Source: Monoglobus sp964442605 (GTDB lineage: Bacteria > Bacillota > Clostridia > Monoglobales > Monoglobaceae). Taken from it: DNA of 64,000 nucleotides. A program made the position numbers and the translations under genes. The notes under the pieces were generated by a model. It ran no database searches, had not been told where the DNA came from, and saw only the letters and a list, made by a program, of their open reading frames with translations. The DNA lies in NCBI GenBank assembly GCA_964442605.1, contig CAYTZR010000003.1:18353-82352 (forward strand), read 5' to 3'. Of the stretch, positions 34,891 through 42,622 are shown in pieces (positions within the stretch are counted from its first letter, which is position 1; the number at the start of each line of letters is the position of its first letter).

Positions 34891-34923
34891 AAATCCGATT
34901 GAGCGCGATACTCAATCGGATTT
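34891..34923. terminator. Terminator between folC and the SLH protein gene
   Basis: A 13-bp perfect stem (AAATCCGATTGAG / CTCAATCGGATTT) with a 7-nt loop between convergent genes. T-rich sequence is modest on either side, so efficiency is uncertain. Confidence 0.75.
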
Positions 34924-34945
34924 AAAATAGCATGAAAATTAATAT

Positions 34946-35953
34946 TTATTTCGTTTCCAAAAATGTATTTCTGAGTGTTTCAAGCGGAAACTGATTTCCG
35001 TCCATTATCGCGTATGAAGTGACGTTTCCGTCGGAATCAGAGATTTCCATCATCAGCGGGGCATTTATGGCGTTATATACAAGCACAAAAACGTTGCCCC
35101 TCGTCAATATATCATCCTCGGAAAGCGATAAGCTTTCAAGCACTCCCTGACGCATGGCAGCCAGAAAATACCCCACGGGGTAACCTCCGTTATCCCTAGC
35201 GAACGGCTCATATCCCAAGATGTTCATCACCATTTTTACGGCTTCGGCATAGGTTATGTAATCATCCGGAGCAAATGTTCCGTCGCCGTTTCCGTTTATA
35301 ATCCCAAGCTCGCTCGCGTTTTGGATATAGCCGTATGCCCAATGCTCCGCCGGCACATCGCTGAACACTGTATCTTCTCCCTGCGGTTCTTCCGTTATTC
35401 CCTGCATTCTGCAAATAATCGCCGCCATCTCCGCTCGGGTTACGTTATCGTCAACGCGCATTTCGCCGTTTGGATCTCCCTGAATTACACCAAGCTCTGT
35501 CAATTCAATATTCGCGTTTGCGACGTAATTGCTGTTTGCACTTGTGCCGTCATATTGTGTGTCGGACGTAAACGGCAGCGTTTTTACATTAACATCAATT
35601 TCCCAAACATCAACCACGCCGTTATTAACTACAGGAGTACCGTCTTCGTTGACTTCATGCCAAATTGTAGCTATAATGTTATCTTCGCCCAGACGGTCAA
35701 GCCCCAAGCTGAGAGTGTCGATTATCGTCTCTTTGTTTGTTTGAAATATATAATCACCCTTGTCTTCTCTTGAGTCTCTGAATTTTACAATCCCTGCGTC
35801 CAAATCACTTTCAATAACTTCAGCAAATACAACTCTCGCTCTGTAATCGGGGTCATTGCCGTATTTCCCTTCCTCATTGTACTTTGCCGCGAACACGCTG
35901 TTTACGGACAAAAGCATTGCCGCTGCCAAAATTACGCTGATTATCTTTTTCAT
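34946..35953 (-). CDS. Secreted S-layer-homology (SLH) domain protein
   Basis: Exported cell-wall-bound protein, 335 aa. The signal peptide MKKIISVILAAAMLLSVNSVFA probably ends at Ala22-Ala23. A unique acidic domain (about 25-135) is followed by two to three SLH repeats from about 150: RVDDNVTRAEMAAIICRMQG, then VFSDVPAEHWAYGYIQNASE, GIINGNGDGTFAPDDYITYA and a degenerate third copy. SLH repeats bind pyruvylated secondary cell-wall polymer. AAGGAGAGG precedes the ATG. The short size points to an accessory surface protein rather than the main S-layer subunit. Confidence 0.88.
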   Translation of the reverse strand: MKKIISVILAAAMLLSVNSVFAAKYNEEGKYGNDPDYRARVVFAEVIESDLDAGIVKFRDSREDKGDYIFQTNKETIIDTLSLGLDRLGEDNIIATIWHEVNEDGTPVVNNGVVDVWEIDVNVKTLPFTSDTQYDGTSANSNYVANANIELTELGVIQGDPNGEMRVDDNVTRAEMAAIICRMQGITEEPQGEDTVFSDVPAEHWAYGYIQNASELGIINGNGDGTFAPDDYITYAEAVKMVMNILGYEPFARDNGGYPVGYFLAAMRQGVLESLSLSEDDILTRGNVFVLVYNAINAPLMMEISDSDGNVTSYAIMDGNQFPLETLRNTFLETK

Positions 35954-36025
35954 AATAATCCTCTCCTTAAAATTGTATATTTTTACTTTTTATTTTATTT
36001 GACTGTAATAAATCTTAAAAAGTTC

Positions 36026-36057
36026 TTATAGGAGGTTAAATTAATAACCTCCTATAA
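36026..36057 (-). terminator. Terminator of the small secreted protein gene
   Basis: A 13-bp perfect stem (TTATAGGAGGTTA / TAACCTCCTATAA) with a 6-nt loop starts 18 bp after the stop at 36076. On the minus strand it is followed by GAACTTTTTAAG. Confidence 0.85.
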
Positions 36058-36075
36058 CCTTCTTTTTAGTAATTA

Positions 36076-36579
36076 TTAATATGGACAAGTATAAACTCTC
36101 GCGTAAGCATTGGCAGAATTAGCTGTTGTGGTTCTCACCCTAACAGTATATCTGTGTGTTGTACTTAAACCAACATAATAATATGTATTACCACCATGTA
36201 ATGGTCCCATAAATCCGGATGTATTAACATACGTACCTGCTGTTACATCATATATATTAAACATATAATTATTTGAATTTGAAGGCATACCTATTTCTAA
36301 AGCAATAGCGGTATCACCCGTATCTAAACTAAATCCAGCTTCACCAATTTGCGTATATCCATGCATATTTGCAATAGTATACAAACTTGTACCACTATCA
36401 TATATTGGCATTATAAGCATAGGTTCAACAAAAACATGCTCATCAAGCTCTGTCGTATGTGATTCTACATATGCGTCCAGTTCCGGATCAAAGGAATCGG
36501 CAAAAACTGATATGCTTATAACCGACATTACCATTACTGTGGCTAAAACAACAGATACCAATTTTCTAAATTTTTTCAT
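36076..36579 (-). CDS. Small secreted protein of unknown function
   Basis: Exported protein, 167 aa (about 140 mature), not recognised. The signal peptide is MKKFRKLVSVVLATVMVMSV... with a likely cleavage after SVFA (residue 27). The mature part starts acidic (DPELDAYVESHTTELDE) and then alternates hydrophobic and Thr/Ser/Tyr residues, suggesting a beta-sandwich (NTYYYVGLSTTHRYTVRVRT). One Cys near the C-terminus (YTCPY). AGGAGAG lies before the ATG. It lies downstream of agrBD on the same strand, separated by 430 bp, and has its own terminator. A quorum-regulated effector is possible by position only. Confidence 0.65.
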   Translation of the reverse strand: MKKFRKLVSVVLATVMVMSVISISVFADSFDPELDAYVESHTTELDEHVFVEPMLIMPIYDSGTSLYTIANMHGYTQIGEAGFSLDTGDTAIALEIGMPSNSNNYMFNIYDVTAGTYVNTSGFMGPLHGGNTYYYVGLSTTHRYTVRVRTTTANSANAYARVYTCPY

Positions 36580-37008
36580 ATAAATCTCTCCTAGCTTTTA
36601 TTATTCCGTTAATTTATGCATTTTCCGTAACCATAAACCCTTTAAAAATATATTGACAAATTCAAGGAATTTTTGTATACTAACTAAAAGGGATTCCATT
36701 AAATCATAGTTAGGCTAGCTTAAAACTTATTATGACTTTCTTGGTTTCTCTTTTGTTTTTGAAAATTGTAAATTAACGTTTTTATCATCTTATGCAGATG
36801 ATGTAATTATGAAAATAGATTTTGATTTAGTAACAATCTAAGAAAACAATATGCTGATGTACATCAAATTTCCGGATTTTATACTGTAGAATAATATCAT
36901 TTGTTTTGGCGCTGTGCCTTTGTGATAATCTCACCTGATTTATATTTTCACAAGTATAAATACATATTATTTTTTAAAATTTTACGTTCATCAAACCTAA
37001 TTCAATAA
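36580..37008. other. 430-bp non-coding region with orphan promoter
   Basis: No credible protein gene lies here. It contains a consensus promoter on the plus strand (36653-36681), a 7-bp perfect hairpin (ATCATCT / AGATGAT at 36784-36802), and direct repeats TTCCGTTAA (36604) and TTCCGTAAC (36623). The first of these fits the LytTR half-site consensus (as TCCGTTAAT). It could encode a small RNA; see the promoter entry. Confidence 0.5.
36653..36681 (+). promoter_or_regulatory. Orphan consensus promoter facing agrD
   Basis: TTGACA (36653-36658), a 17-bp spacer and TATACT (36676-36681) form one of the best promoters in the window. Transcription would begin near 36688, run through 320 bp with no gene, and continue antisense to agrD and agrB. 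No clear plus-strand terminator is seen before agrD. Confidence 0.7.
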
Positions 37009-37194
37009 TCACTTTACTAATTTGTTATAAAGCTTCTCCATCTTTGAAACATGTTCCGCTTTATATGCCCTAGCTTCTTTTGTCATTTCAGGCTCGTACC
37101 CAAATCCGCATGACGCAAATCCTGCAGAATTAGTTGATGCTTTTAAAGCAATATTGGCAACGTTATGCAGTAGTTTTGTTTTTAATTTAGTCAT
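37009..37194 (-). CDS. agrD: AgrD-type cyclic peptide precursor
   Basis: Autoinducing peptide precursor, 61 aa. The N-terminal amphipathic basic leader (TKLKTKLLHNVANIALKAS) anchors it to the membrane. The core contains a single Cys29 followed by GFGY and then EPE. The predicted peptide is a five-residue thiolactone ring C29-G-F-G-Y33 with an N-terminal tail from the TNSAGFAS stretch, cut by AgrB before Glu34-Pro35. A charged C-terminal tail follows. A GAAAGGAGG site, inside the agrB 3' end, precedes the ATG by 8-9 nt, and only one base separates the genes. The tail length of the mature peptide cannot be predicted. Confidence 0.88.
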   Translation of the reverse strand: MTKLKTKLLHNVANIALKASTNSAGFASCGFGYEPEMTKEARAYKAEHVSKMEKLYNKLVK

Positions 37195-37195
37195 A

Positions 37196-37771
37196 TTATA
37201 ATTCCTCCTTTCTGCTATTAATCAATGCTGTATACATAAGAACAGCAATTGCAAATAATGTTAATGATATAATTATACCCATTTCTTTCTTAAAAATCGT
37301 CGATATCAGAGATACTATTGAAATAAGAAAAGTAATTAATATTGAAACCAACTTATTTGCTTTTATCTCAACTATCGTTAGTTCTTTATTTTGATGTTGT
37401 ATAGGAGCATACAATATTACAGTCAATACAGTTATAATATCAAATATTATAGTATATATGATATAATGTTGAGTTATAATTCTACTTACTAACAAAACCA
37501 ATATGTATATTCCTACAGTAATAACTCTGCAAAACCCATATGTTTTTGCGTGAAAACCGCCGCTAAACCTACGAACAGTCCAAAACGTAATTAAATATAT
37601 ACAGCTATATGCAAACGAGTAGGTAATAACTCCTATAAACAATACTAAAGCTACATTAAGAATGTCAGATAAAACCAATTTTATACCTGTTTTGTAAATC
37701 TCTTCATAATCAGGATTTATTATATCTTGACTTATAAGCTTTTGAGTTAAAAGCAATGATAACTCTTCCAT
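37196..37771 (-). CDS. agrB: AgrB-type membrane peptidase
   Basis: Membrane Cys endopeptidase that cuts AgrD at its C-terminal side and forms the thiolactone; about 191 aa with five to six hydrophobic segments. The catalytic pair is His74 and Cys81 in GGFHAKTYGFC, at the same 7-residue spacing as His77/Cys84 of S. aureus AgrB. RRFSGG just before is family-typical. The ATG at 37771 is a choice: the frame extends to TTG at 37789, but neither start has a strong ribosome binding site (AGTGG is the best candidate). Confidence 0.93.
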   Translation of the reverse strand: MEELSLLLTQKLISQDIINPDYEEIYKTGIKLVLSDILNVALVLFIGVITYSFAYSCIYLITFWTVRRFSGGFHAKTYGFCRVITVGIYILVLLVSRIITQHYIIYTIIFDIITVLTVILYAPIQHQNKELTIVEIKANKLVSILITFLISIVSLISTIFKKEMGIIISLTLFAIAVLMYTALINSRKEEL

Positions 37772-37806
37772 TTTTACCACTTTTTTCAATTTATTTTTAC
37801 AAAAGT

Positions 37807-37836
37807 ATTATATCAGTTTCGGATTGGAAAAGTCAA
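37807..37836 (-). promoter_or_regulatory. Promoter of agrBD
   Basis: On the minus strand TTGACT (37836-37831), an 18-bp spacer and TATAAT (37812-37807) lie about 35 bp before agrB. The spacing, one base longer than ideal, and the activator repeats next to it suggest activator dependence. Confidence 0.82.
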
Positions 37837-37845
37837 GCTTGCTGT

Positions 37846-37877
37846 GGCACGAACTGCGTCATTTTAGGCACAAAGTG
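37846..37877 (-). promoter_or_regulatory. AgrA/LytTR-type direct repeats
   Basis: Minus strand: CACTTTGTGCC (37877-37867) and CAGTTCGTGCC (37856-37846), 9 of 11 identical, with starts exactly 21 bp (two helical turns) apart. The proximal copy ends 9 bp before the -35. Each contains an 8/9 match to the published AgrA half-site [TA][AC][CA]GTTN[AG][TG]. This is the expected arrangement for positive autoregulation by the adjacent LytTR regulator. Confidence 0.8.
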
Positions 37878-37888
37878 TAAAAATATTT

Positions 37889-39172
37889 TTAAATCAATAT
37901 ATCGCAGCAAAAATATCCGTTTTCTTCAAAATAATTTATTATACCGTTGTAATTATTGATTATTTTGTTAATATTTTTTGTGCCAAATCCATGATACATT
38001 TTATTTTCCTTAGTTGTTTTCAGGCTCCTGTTATTTTTCAGTACAGGGTTATCTATTGAATTTTTCATAAATATTGACAGATATGACCCTTGTACCTGCA
38101 CATCAAGCTCAATTGTTTTCTTTTGTGAATTTTTGGATGCCTCGATTGCATTATCAAATAAGTTTCCGAAAATTATACCGATTTCATAATCCTTTAACTT
38201 ATCAAGCGCACCATTCATAATGCGCGTTTGAACTTTGATACCCATGCTATCACACATGGCGATTTTCGCGTTTACTATAGCGTCAAAGCTTTCATTATCG
38301 GTTTTTACAAAACTTTTGCTTATATCAAGGCTTGTCTCAATCACCGAATTAATATATTCAGTTGCCTTCTCATTACTATCCAATAGTCCGGAAAGCGTTA
38401 TAAAGTGATTAAGCAAGTCATGCCGTAATCCGTATGTCTTTGAATACAGCTCCTCTATATCACGCAAATGTTGTTTATCATATTCATATTTTTGCTGCAT
38501 TGCGTTAAATTCGGTTTCAGCTTTTATAGCCATATTTATTTTTACAAAAACATAGTAAATAAGAATATCAGCAATCATAATACTTAGAGAGATAAGAAAT
38601 AATCTATAATTTGTATCCCCGTTTATTATAAACAAATTTCCTATTTCAACCGTTGATATTTCCGCAACTATAGGCATAACAATCAAAATAAGCATACCCT
38701 TCTTTTTTTGTATATATTCATACTTAAACCTTATAAAAACAGCACACGCAGAAATAAGTAAAATCTTAGATATTACGACTATCATAATACGCTCATAGGT
38801 TATCGCTGATAAATTATATAAATAGTTTTGTTCGTTGTCGGACAACAAGCTTACAAAAAGTGTAGTAATCAAAGCTATGATATATACAATACTGTTTATA
38901 AAAGAGGATATAAATATCTTTGAATAGACATTCCCCTTTAGAAATATCAGTGAATATAAAAAATAAATTAAAACAAAAGTTAAACCTAAAATTCCTTCAT
39001 AAACGTATATGGTGTTAAAATAGGTGACTGTAATAATTTCAATCAACCATACCAGCAAAAAGCCTGCGTACTTTTTCCAGCCTGTAAACTTACACCCAAA
39101 ATATAATGTTAAAAAAAGTAAAACAATAAATCCCTCAATTATATTTACACTAAATTCGAATAAGTCTACCAT
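37889..39172 (-). CDS. agrC: AgrC-like sensor histidine kinase
   Basis: Receptor kinase for the autoinducing peptide, 427 aa. Six to seven hydrophobic segments fill residues 5-210. A dimerisation helix carries His251 in GLRHDLLNHF. The GHKL ATPase domain has its N box in IIFGNLFDNAIEAS (about 333-346) and a glycine loop in YHGFGTKNI near 395. This is the HPK10/AgrC group. GAGGGAA precedes the ATG. It overlaps the regulator gene by 7 bp. It lies upstream of agrBD rather than downstream as in staphylococci. Confidence 0.92.
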   Translation of the reverse strand: MVDLFEFSVNIIEGFIVLLFLTLYFGCKFTGWKKYAGFLLVWLIEIITVTYFNTIYVYEGILGLTFVLIYFLYSLIFLKGNVYSKIFISSFINSIVYIIALITTLFVSLLSDNEQNYLYNLSAITYERIMIVVISKILLISACAVFIRFKYEYIQKKKGMLILIVMPIVAEISTVEIGNLFIINGDTNYRLFLISLSIMIADILIYYVFVKINMAIKAETEFNAMQQKYEYDKQHLRDIEELYSKTYGLRHDLLNHFITLSGLLDSNEKATEYINSVIETSLDISKSFVKTDNESFDAIVNAKIAMCDSMGIKVQTRIMNGALDKLKDYEIGIIFGNLFDNAIEASKNSQKKTIELDVQVQGSYLSIFMKNSIDNPVLKNNRSLKTTKENKMYHGFGTKNINKIINNYNGIINYFEENGYFCCDILI

Positions 39173-39891
39173 CTTAATTCCCTCATAAACTTTCCAAACA
39201 ATCGTTGCGCTTCGCGCATCATCTCTTTATTGCGCGTTACTGAAATTTTTTCTCCGTTTTTTAGCGTGACATACTTATATTCAAGCTTTTGGATAAATCT
39301 GCAATTTACTATATAGCTTCGTTGAACATAAATAAATCCAACCTGTTTTAGCTGCTCGTAAGCATCTTTTAATTTGCAGCGAAAATTCTGTACATCCCCG
39401 TTTTCCTTAACCGCCGATATGTAATGCCTGTCACCCTTTAAGTACATAACTTCATTTACGTTTATATCAATTATAAAATCCAGCCTTAAGTGAAAAATTT
39501 GATTGCTTTCATTACTAAATCTTAACTTCATAATCAGTTTATTTATTACTTCATCGAGTTTTTCAAGGTTTCTTTTGCTGACAAACCAAAACGGTTGATA
39601 ATCATATGCCTGATAGGCAAGCTCCTCATGGGAGGTAACAAAAATAATCGCCAAATCCGGTTGTTCCGCTTGCAAACTACGCACTGCTTCAAAGCCGTTC
39701 ATTTTCGGCATATCAATATCGACAAGAATAATGTCCGTCAAATTCTTTTCGCAATGCTTTAACATGTCGGTTCCCTTATAAAATCTATGGATATTATATT
39801 CATATTCGGTTTTTGACACAATCTCTGACACCTGAGAAAAGAGCTTATCGGCAAACGCCTTGTCATCATCGCATATTACTATATTTAACAT
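39166..39891 (-). CDS. agrA: LytTR response regulator (AgrA-like)
   Basis: Response regulator, 241 aa. The receiver domain (1-125) has acidic residues in VICDDD (8-10), the phospho-acceptor Asp58 in LVDIDMPKMNG, and the conserved Ser/Lys in FVTSHEELAYQ and VSKR. The LytTR DNA-binding domain (about 140-238) includes MYLKGDRHYISAV and YVQRSYIVNCRFI. The ATG at 39891 has GAGAGGTGA upstream and begins MLNIVICDDD; the longer frame overlaps the HAD gene. It is 40 bp after the HAD gene, so readthrough from the rqcH operon is possible. Confidence 0.93.
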   Translation of the reverse strand: MLNIVICDDDKAFADKLFSQVSEIVSKTEYEYNIHRFYKGTDMLKHCEKNLTDIILVDIDMPKMNGFEAVRSLQAEQPDLAIIFVTSHEELAYQAYDYQPFWFVSKRNLEKLDEVINKLIMKLRFSNESNQIFHLRLDFIIDINVNEVMYLKGDRHYISAVKENGDVQNFRCKLKDAYEQLKQVGFIYVQRSYIVNCRFIQKLEYKYVTLKNGEKISVTRNKEMMREAQRLFGKFMRELRW

Positions 39892-39931
39892 AATACATTC
39901 ACCTCTCACGTATTGCTTAAGCCGACTGATT

Positions 39932-40771
39932 TCAAATATTTTCGGAAATTCTTTCGGTTTTGTAAGTTTTTTCGATAAACCTTGCAACACCGTTATTGTC
40001 GTTGCTGTCAATAACAGCGGTTGCTATTTGCTTCAGCTCATCAACAGCATTTTCAACAGCGTAACATTCATCGGCAATCTTGAACATTGAAATATCGTTA
40101 TATCCGTCGCCGAACGCGATAATTTTGTCGCAATTCAAATATTGCCGAAGCTGTAAAATCGCCCGCGCCTTTGTTGCCTTTTGAGGCATTATTTCCAGCC
40201 ATTGCTCGCCCGTGTAAATATCCTTTTGATAAACGCAGTTATGAGCATGCTTTAGCTTGCTGTATATAGGGAAAAGCTTTGCTTCGTCATCTATACAAGT
40301 AAAGTAAAATATCTCACCCTTTTGTAATTCATTATACGTTACGACAGGGGTATCCCTTATATCGCCGCGGCGATCGTCAATATACTCTTTTGTCGCACTG
40401 TTTATCTCCGGCAATAAATACGAGTATTTTTCCTTGCCTTCCTGAAGCGAATATACAATAGGCGCGGTGTTATTCTCGTGAAGGACGGAAAGTATATCTC
40501 TTGACTCGTCTTTATCAAATAAATTCGCGGCAAGTCTTTTGTTTGTTCCATTTTCAATAATAAATACACCGTTATAAACGATAATCGGAAAACGCGCGTT
40601 AAGACCCTTGGTCACTTTAGATGACGTAAACACCGACCTTGCCGTGGCATATGAAAATATTCCGCCATTCTTAACAAAATCGTTTATAACGCGGTTTGTA
40701 TATTCCGATGTTCTTATATCATTTCCAAGCAAGGTTCCGTCCAAATCCGAGACATACAATGCTTTACTCAT
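39932..40771 (-). CDS. Cof-type HAD hydrolase
   Basis: HAD-superfamily (subclass IIB, Cof/YkrA-like) phosphatase, 279 aa. Motif I is VSDLDGTLL (Asp9 nucleophile, Asp11), motif II is YATARS, and the late motifs are KATKARAI (Lys) and FGDGYNDISMF. Substrates of this class are sugar phosphates or cofactor phosphates; none can be named here. The ATG at 40771 has AAAGGAAA upstream and overlaps the rqcH stop by 8 bp. Confidence 0.9.
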   Translation of the reverse strand: MSKALYVSDLDGTLLGNDIRTSEYTNRVINDFVKNGGIFSYATARSVFTSSKVTKGLNARFPIIVYNGVFIIENGTNKRLAANLFDKDESRDILSVLHENNTAPIVYSLQEGKEKYSYLLPEINSATKEYIDDRRGDIRDTPVVTYNELQKGEIFYFTCIDDEAKLFPIYSKLKHAHNCVYQKDIYTGEQWLEIMPQKATKARAILQLRQYLNCDKIIAFGDGYNDISMFKIADECYAVENAVDELKQIATAVIDSNDNNGVARFIEKTYKTERISENI

Positions 40772-42551
40772 TACTATTTCCTTTCTGCTCCAACAATTTT
40801 GGTGTAACATACACGGTGCTGTTTTTCTCGTATATGACAAATCCGGGCTTTGAGCCGTTCGGCTTTTTTACGTTTTTGACCTGCGTGTAGTCCACGGGGA
40901 CCTGAGATGACTCCCTTGCCTTGCTGTAATAAGCGGCAAGCCGCGCCGCCTCTAAAATAGTGCTGTCGGGCGCCGTTCCCTTTCCGTTTGTGCGTATCAG
41001 GGTATGAGAGCCGGGGATTTCCTTTGTATGGAGCCAAATATCAGTTGAATAGGACATTCTTACGGTAAGATCGTCATTTTGCCTGTTGTTTCGTCCGACA
41101 AGTATTTCATAGCCGTCGCTTGAAATAAACTTAAGGGGCTTTGATTTCGGCATGGATTTTTTGGAATTTTTGGAATTTTTGGAATTTTTTGATTTTTTCC
41201 CCGTCTGAACATTCGGCATATATCCCTGCTCTCTAAGCTCTTCCTTTATCTCCGATAAATCGCGCGGAGTCTCAGCCTTTAGTATACTATCGTGCACGGT
41301 TTCGAGATAGGACAGCTCCTCCTCCGCTTCCTTTATCTGTTCCGCCGCGTATTTTTCCGTAACCTTTGCCTTGTTATATCTTTTATAAAAATTTTGGGCG
41401 TTCTGAGACGGCGAGATTTTGGGATTCAGCCTGATTGTTATATTGGAATTGTTATCATAAAAATTCTGAACCGTGATCTCCCCCATACCGTATTTTAACC
41501 TATACATGTTTGCTGTGAGCAGATCGCCCTTAATTTTATACATTTCGCGATTTTTTGACTTCTCGAGATTTTCCCTGTGCATAGCTATTTTTTTTGTACA
41601 CCTGTCTATGTTATTCTGCACCTGCTTCAAAATATTAGCGCTTTTTTGGCGCATGCTCTCCCTCATAGCGCGGCTCTTGTAATAATCATCAATCGCGCCT
41701 GAGATTGACGAAACGGTTTTAATCTTGGAAAGCTCCTCATACTGCGTTAGTTTTACGCAGGAAAAGGACAGCGGCTTGCCGTTATTGTCATAAACTATAC
41801 ACGGTTCATACTTATTTGAAATCATATCCGAAATGAATGTATCCAAAAATGTGACAAACTTTGCCTCGTCAATTTCTTGTTTCGCGACTTTTGTGTGACC
41901 GCAAAATCTGTAAACCAATTCTCTCGCGATAAGAGGGCTCATTCCCATAATTCGGTTTAGCAGAAGCTTGTCGAGCAAAATATCATTATTTTGTTTCGCG
42001 AAATCATTCATAAAGCTGAGCAAATCAAAATCGTTCGGCGACAGCTTATCCTGCTTCGGCGGAAGCTCATATATAAATCCGGGCAAAATTTGACGTACCG
42101 CGCTGACCGTGAAATCAACATGCTTCGCGCTGTCTAAAATCCTGTTGCTATCATCGACAAAAATAATATTGCTGTGTCTGCCCATTATCTCTGTGATAAT
42201 GGATTTTGTGCACAAGTCGCCGAGCTCGTTTAAGCCCTCAATATCAATTTTTATTATACGGTCAAATTCGATTTGGCTTATATTTGTAATCCTCCCGCCG
42301 CACAAATGCTTTCTCATAAGCATACACAGCATTGGCGGCGTCATTGGATTTTCCTTTTTCAATTCGGTAAGGTGAACACGCGCATTTGAGGCGTTTGCCG
42401 ACAGCAGCAATCTGTAATTGCCGTTAAAGGTTCTGACGGTTATTATAATTTCATCATCTTCGGGCTGGTATATCTTATCTATCTTACCGCCCAATATTTT
42501 TGTGTTTAATTCATGTACTACACTGTGTGTAACAAATCCATCGTATGACAT
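40764..42551 (-). CDS. rqcH: NFACT protein RqcH (FbpA-like)
   Basis: Rqc2-homologue that binds obstructed 50S subunits and drives alanine tailing of stalled peptides; 595 aa. The NFACT-N domain begins MSYDGFVTHSVVHELNTKIL and includes IMGRHSNIIFVD. A central coiled coil spans about 290-440. The NFACT-R domain contains SSDGYEILVGRNNRQND and DIWLHTKEIPGSHTLIRT. The link between them holds a low-complexity KKSKNSKNSKNSKKSMPKSK stretch encoded by a 9-bp DNA tandem repeat. Older annotations call it fibronectin-binding protein. GGGAGAA precedes the ATG. Confidence 0.93.
   Translation of the reverse strand: MSYDGFVTHSVVHELNTKILGGKIDKIYQPEDDEIIITVRTFNGNYRLLLSANASNARVHLTELKKENPMTPPMLCMLMRKHLCGGRITNISQIEFDRIIKIDIEGLNELGDLCTKSIITEIMGRHSNIIFVDDSNRILDSAKHVDFTVSAVRQILPGFIYELPPKQDKLSPNDFDLLSFMNDFAKQNNDILLDKLLLNRIMGMSPLIARELVYRFCGHTKVAKQEIDEAKFVTFLDTFISDMISNKYEPCIVYDNNGKPLSFSCVKLTQYEELSKIKTVSSISGAIDDYYKSRAMRESMRQKSANILKQVQNNIDRCTKKIAMHRENLEKSKNREMYKIKGDLLTANMYRLKYGMGEITVQNFYDNNSNITIRLNPKISPSQNAQNFYKRYNKAKVTEKYAAEQIKEAEEELSYLETVHDSILKAETPRDLSEIKEELREQGYMPNVQTGKKSKNSKNSKNSKKSMPKSKPLKFISSDGYEILVGRNNRQNDDLTVRMSYSTDIWLHTKEIPGSHTLIRTNGKGTAPDSTILEAARLAAYYSKARESSQVPVDYTQVKNVKKPNGSKPGFVIYEKNSTVYVTPKLLEQKGNSNE
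41157..41191. repeat. 9-bp tandem repeat inside rqcH
   Basis: TTGGAATTT-type units repeat about three times and encode a Lys-Asn-Ser tripeptide on the minus strand. It adds a basic linker and matches the TTCCAAAAA word seen in several spacers. Confidence 0.8.
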
Positions 42552-42583
42552 ATCATTCTCCCGTTTTGATTAAAATTTAAACA

Positions 42584-42608
42584 GGGAAGCGGCATATCGG
42601 CGCTTCCC
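42584..42608 (-). terminator. Terminator of metK
   Basis: An 8-bp stem (GGGAAGCG / CGCTTCCC) with a 9-nt loop, followed on the minus strand by TGTTTAAATTTT, 14 bp after the metK stop. Confidence 0.82.
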
Positions 42609-42622
42609 ATATAAATTATAAA

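Noticed and set aside
36690..36843. Plus-strand frame with SSYADDVIM, recalling the YADD motif of reverse transcriptases
   Set aside because: Only about 39 codons, no start codon, no other reverse-transcriptase block, and no retron- or intron-like surroundings. A four-residue match is chance level.
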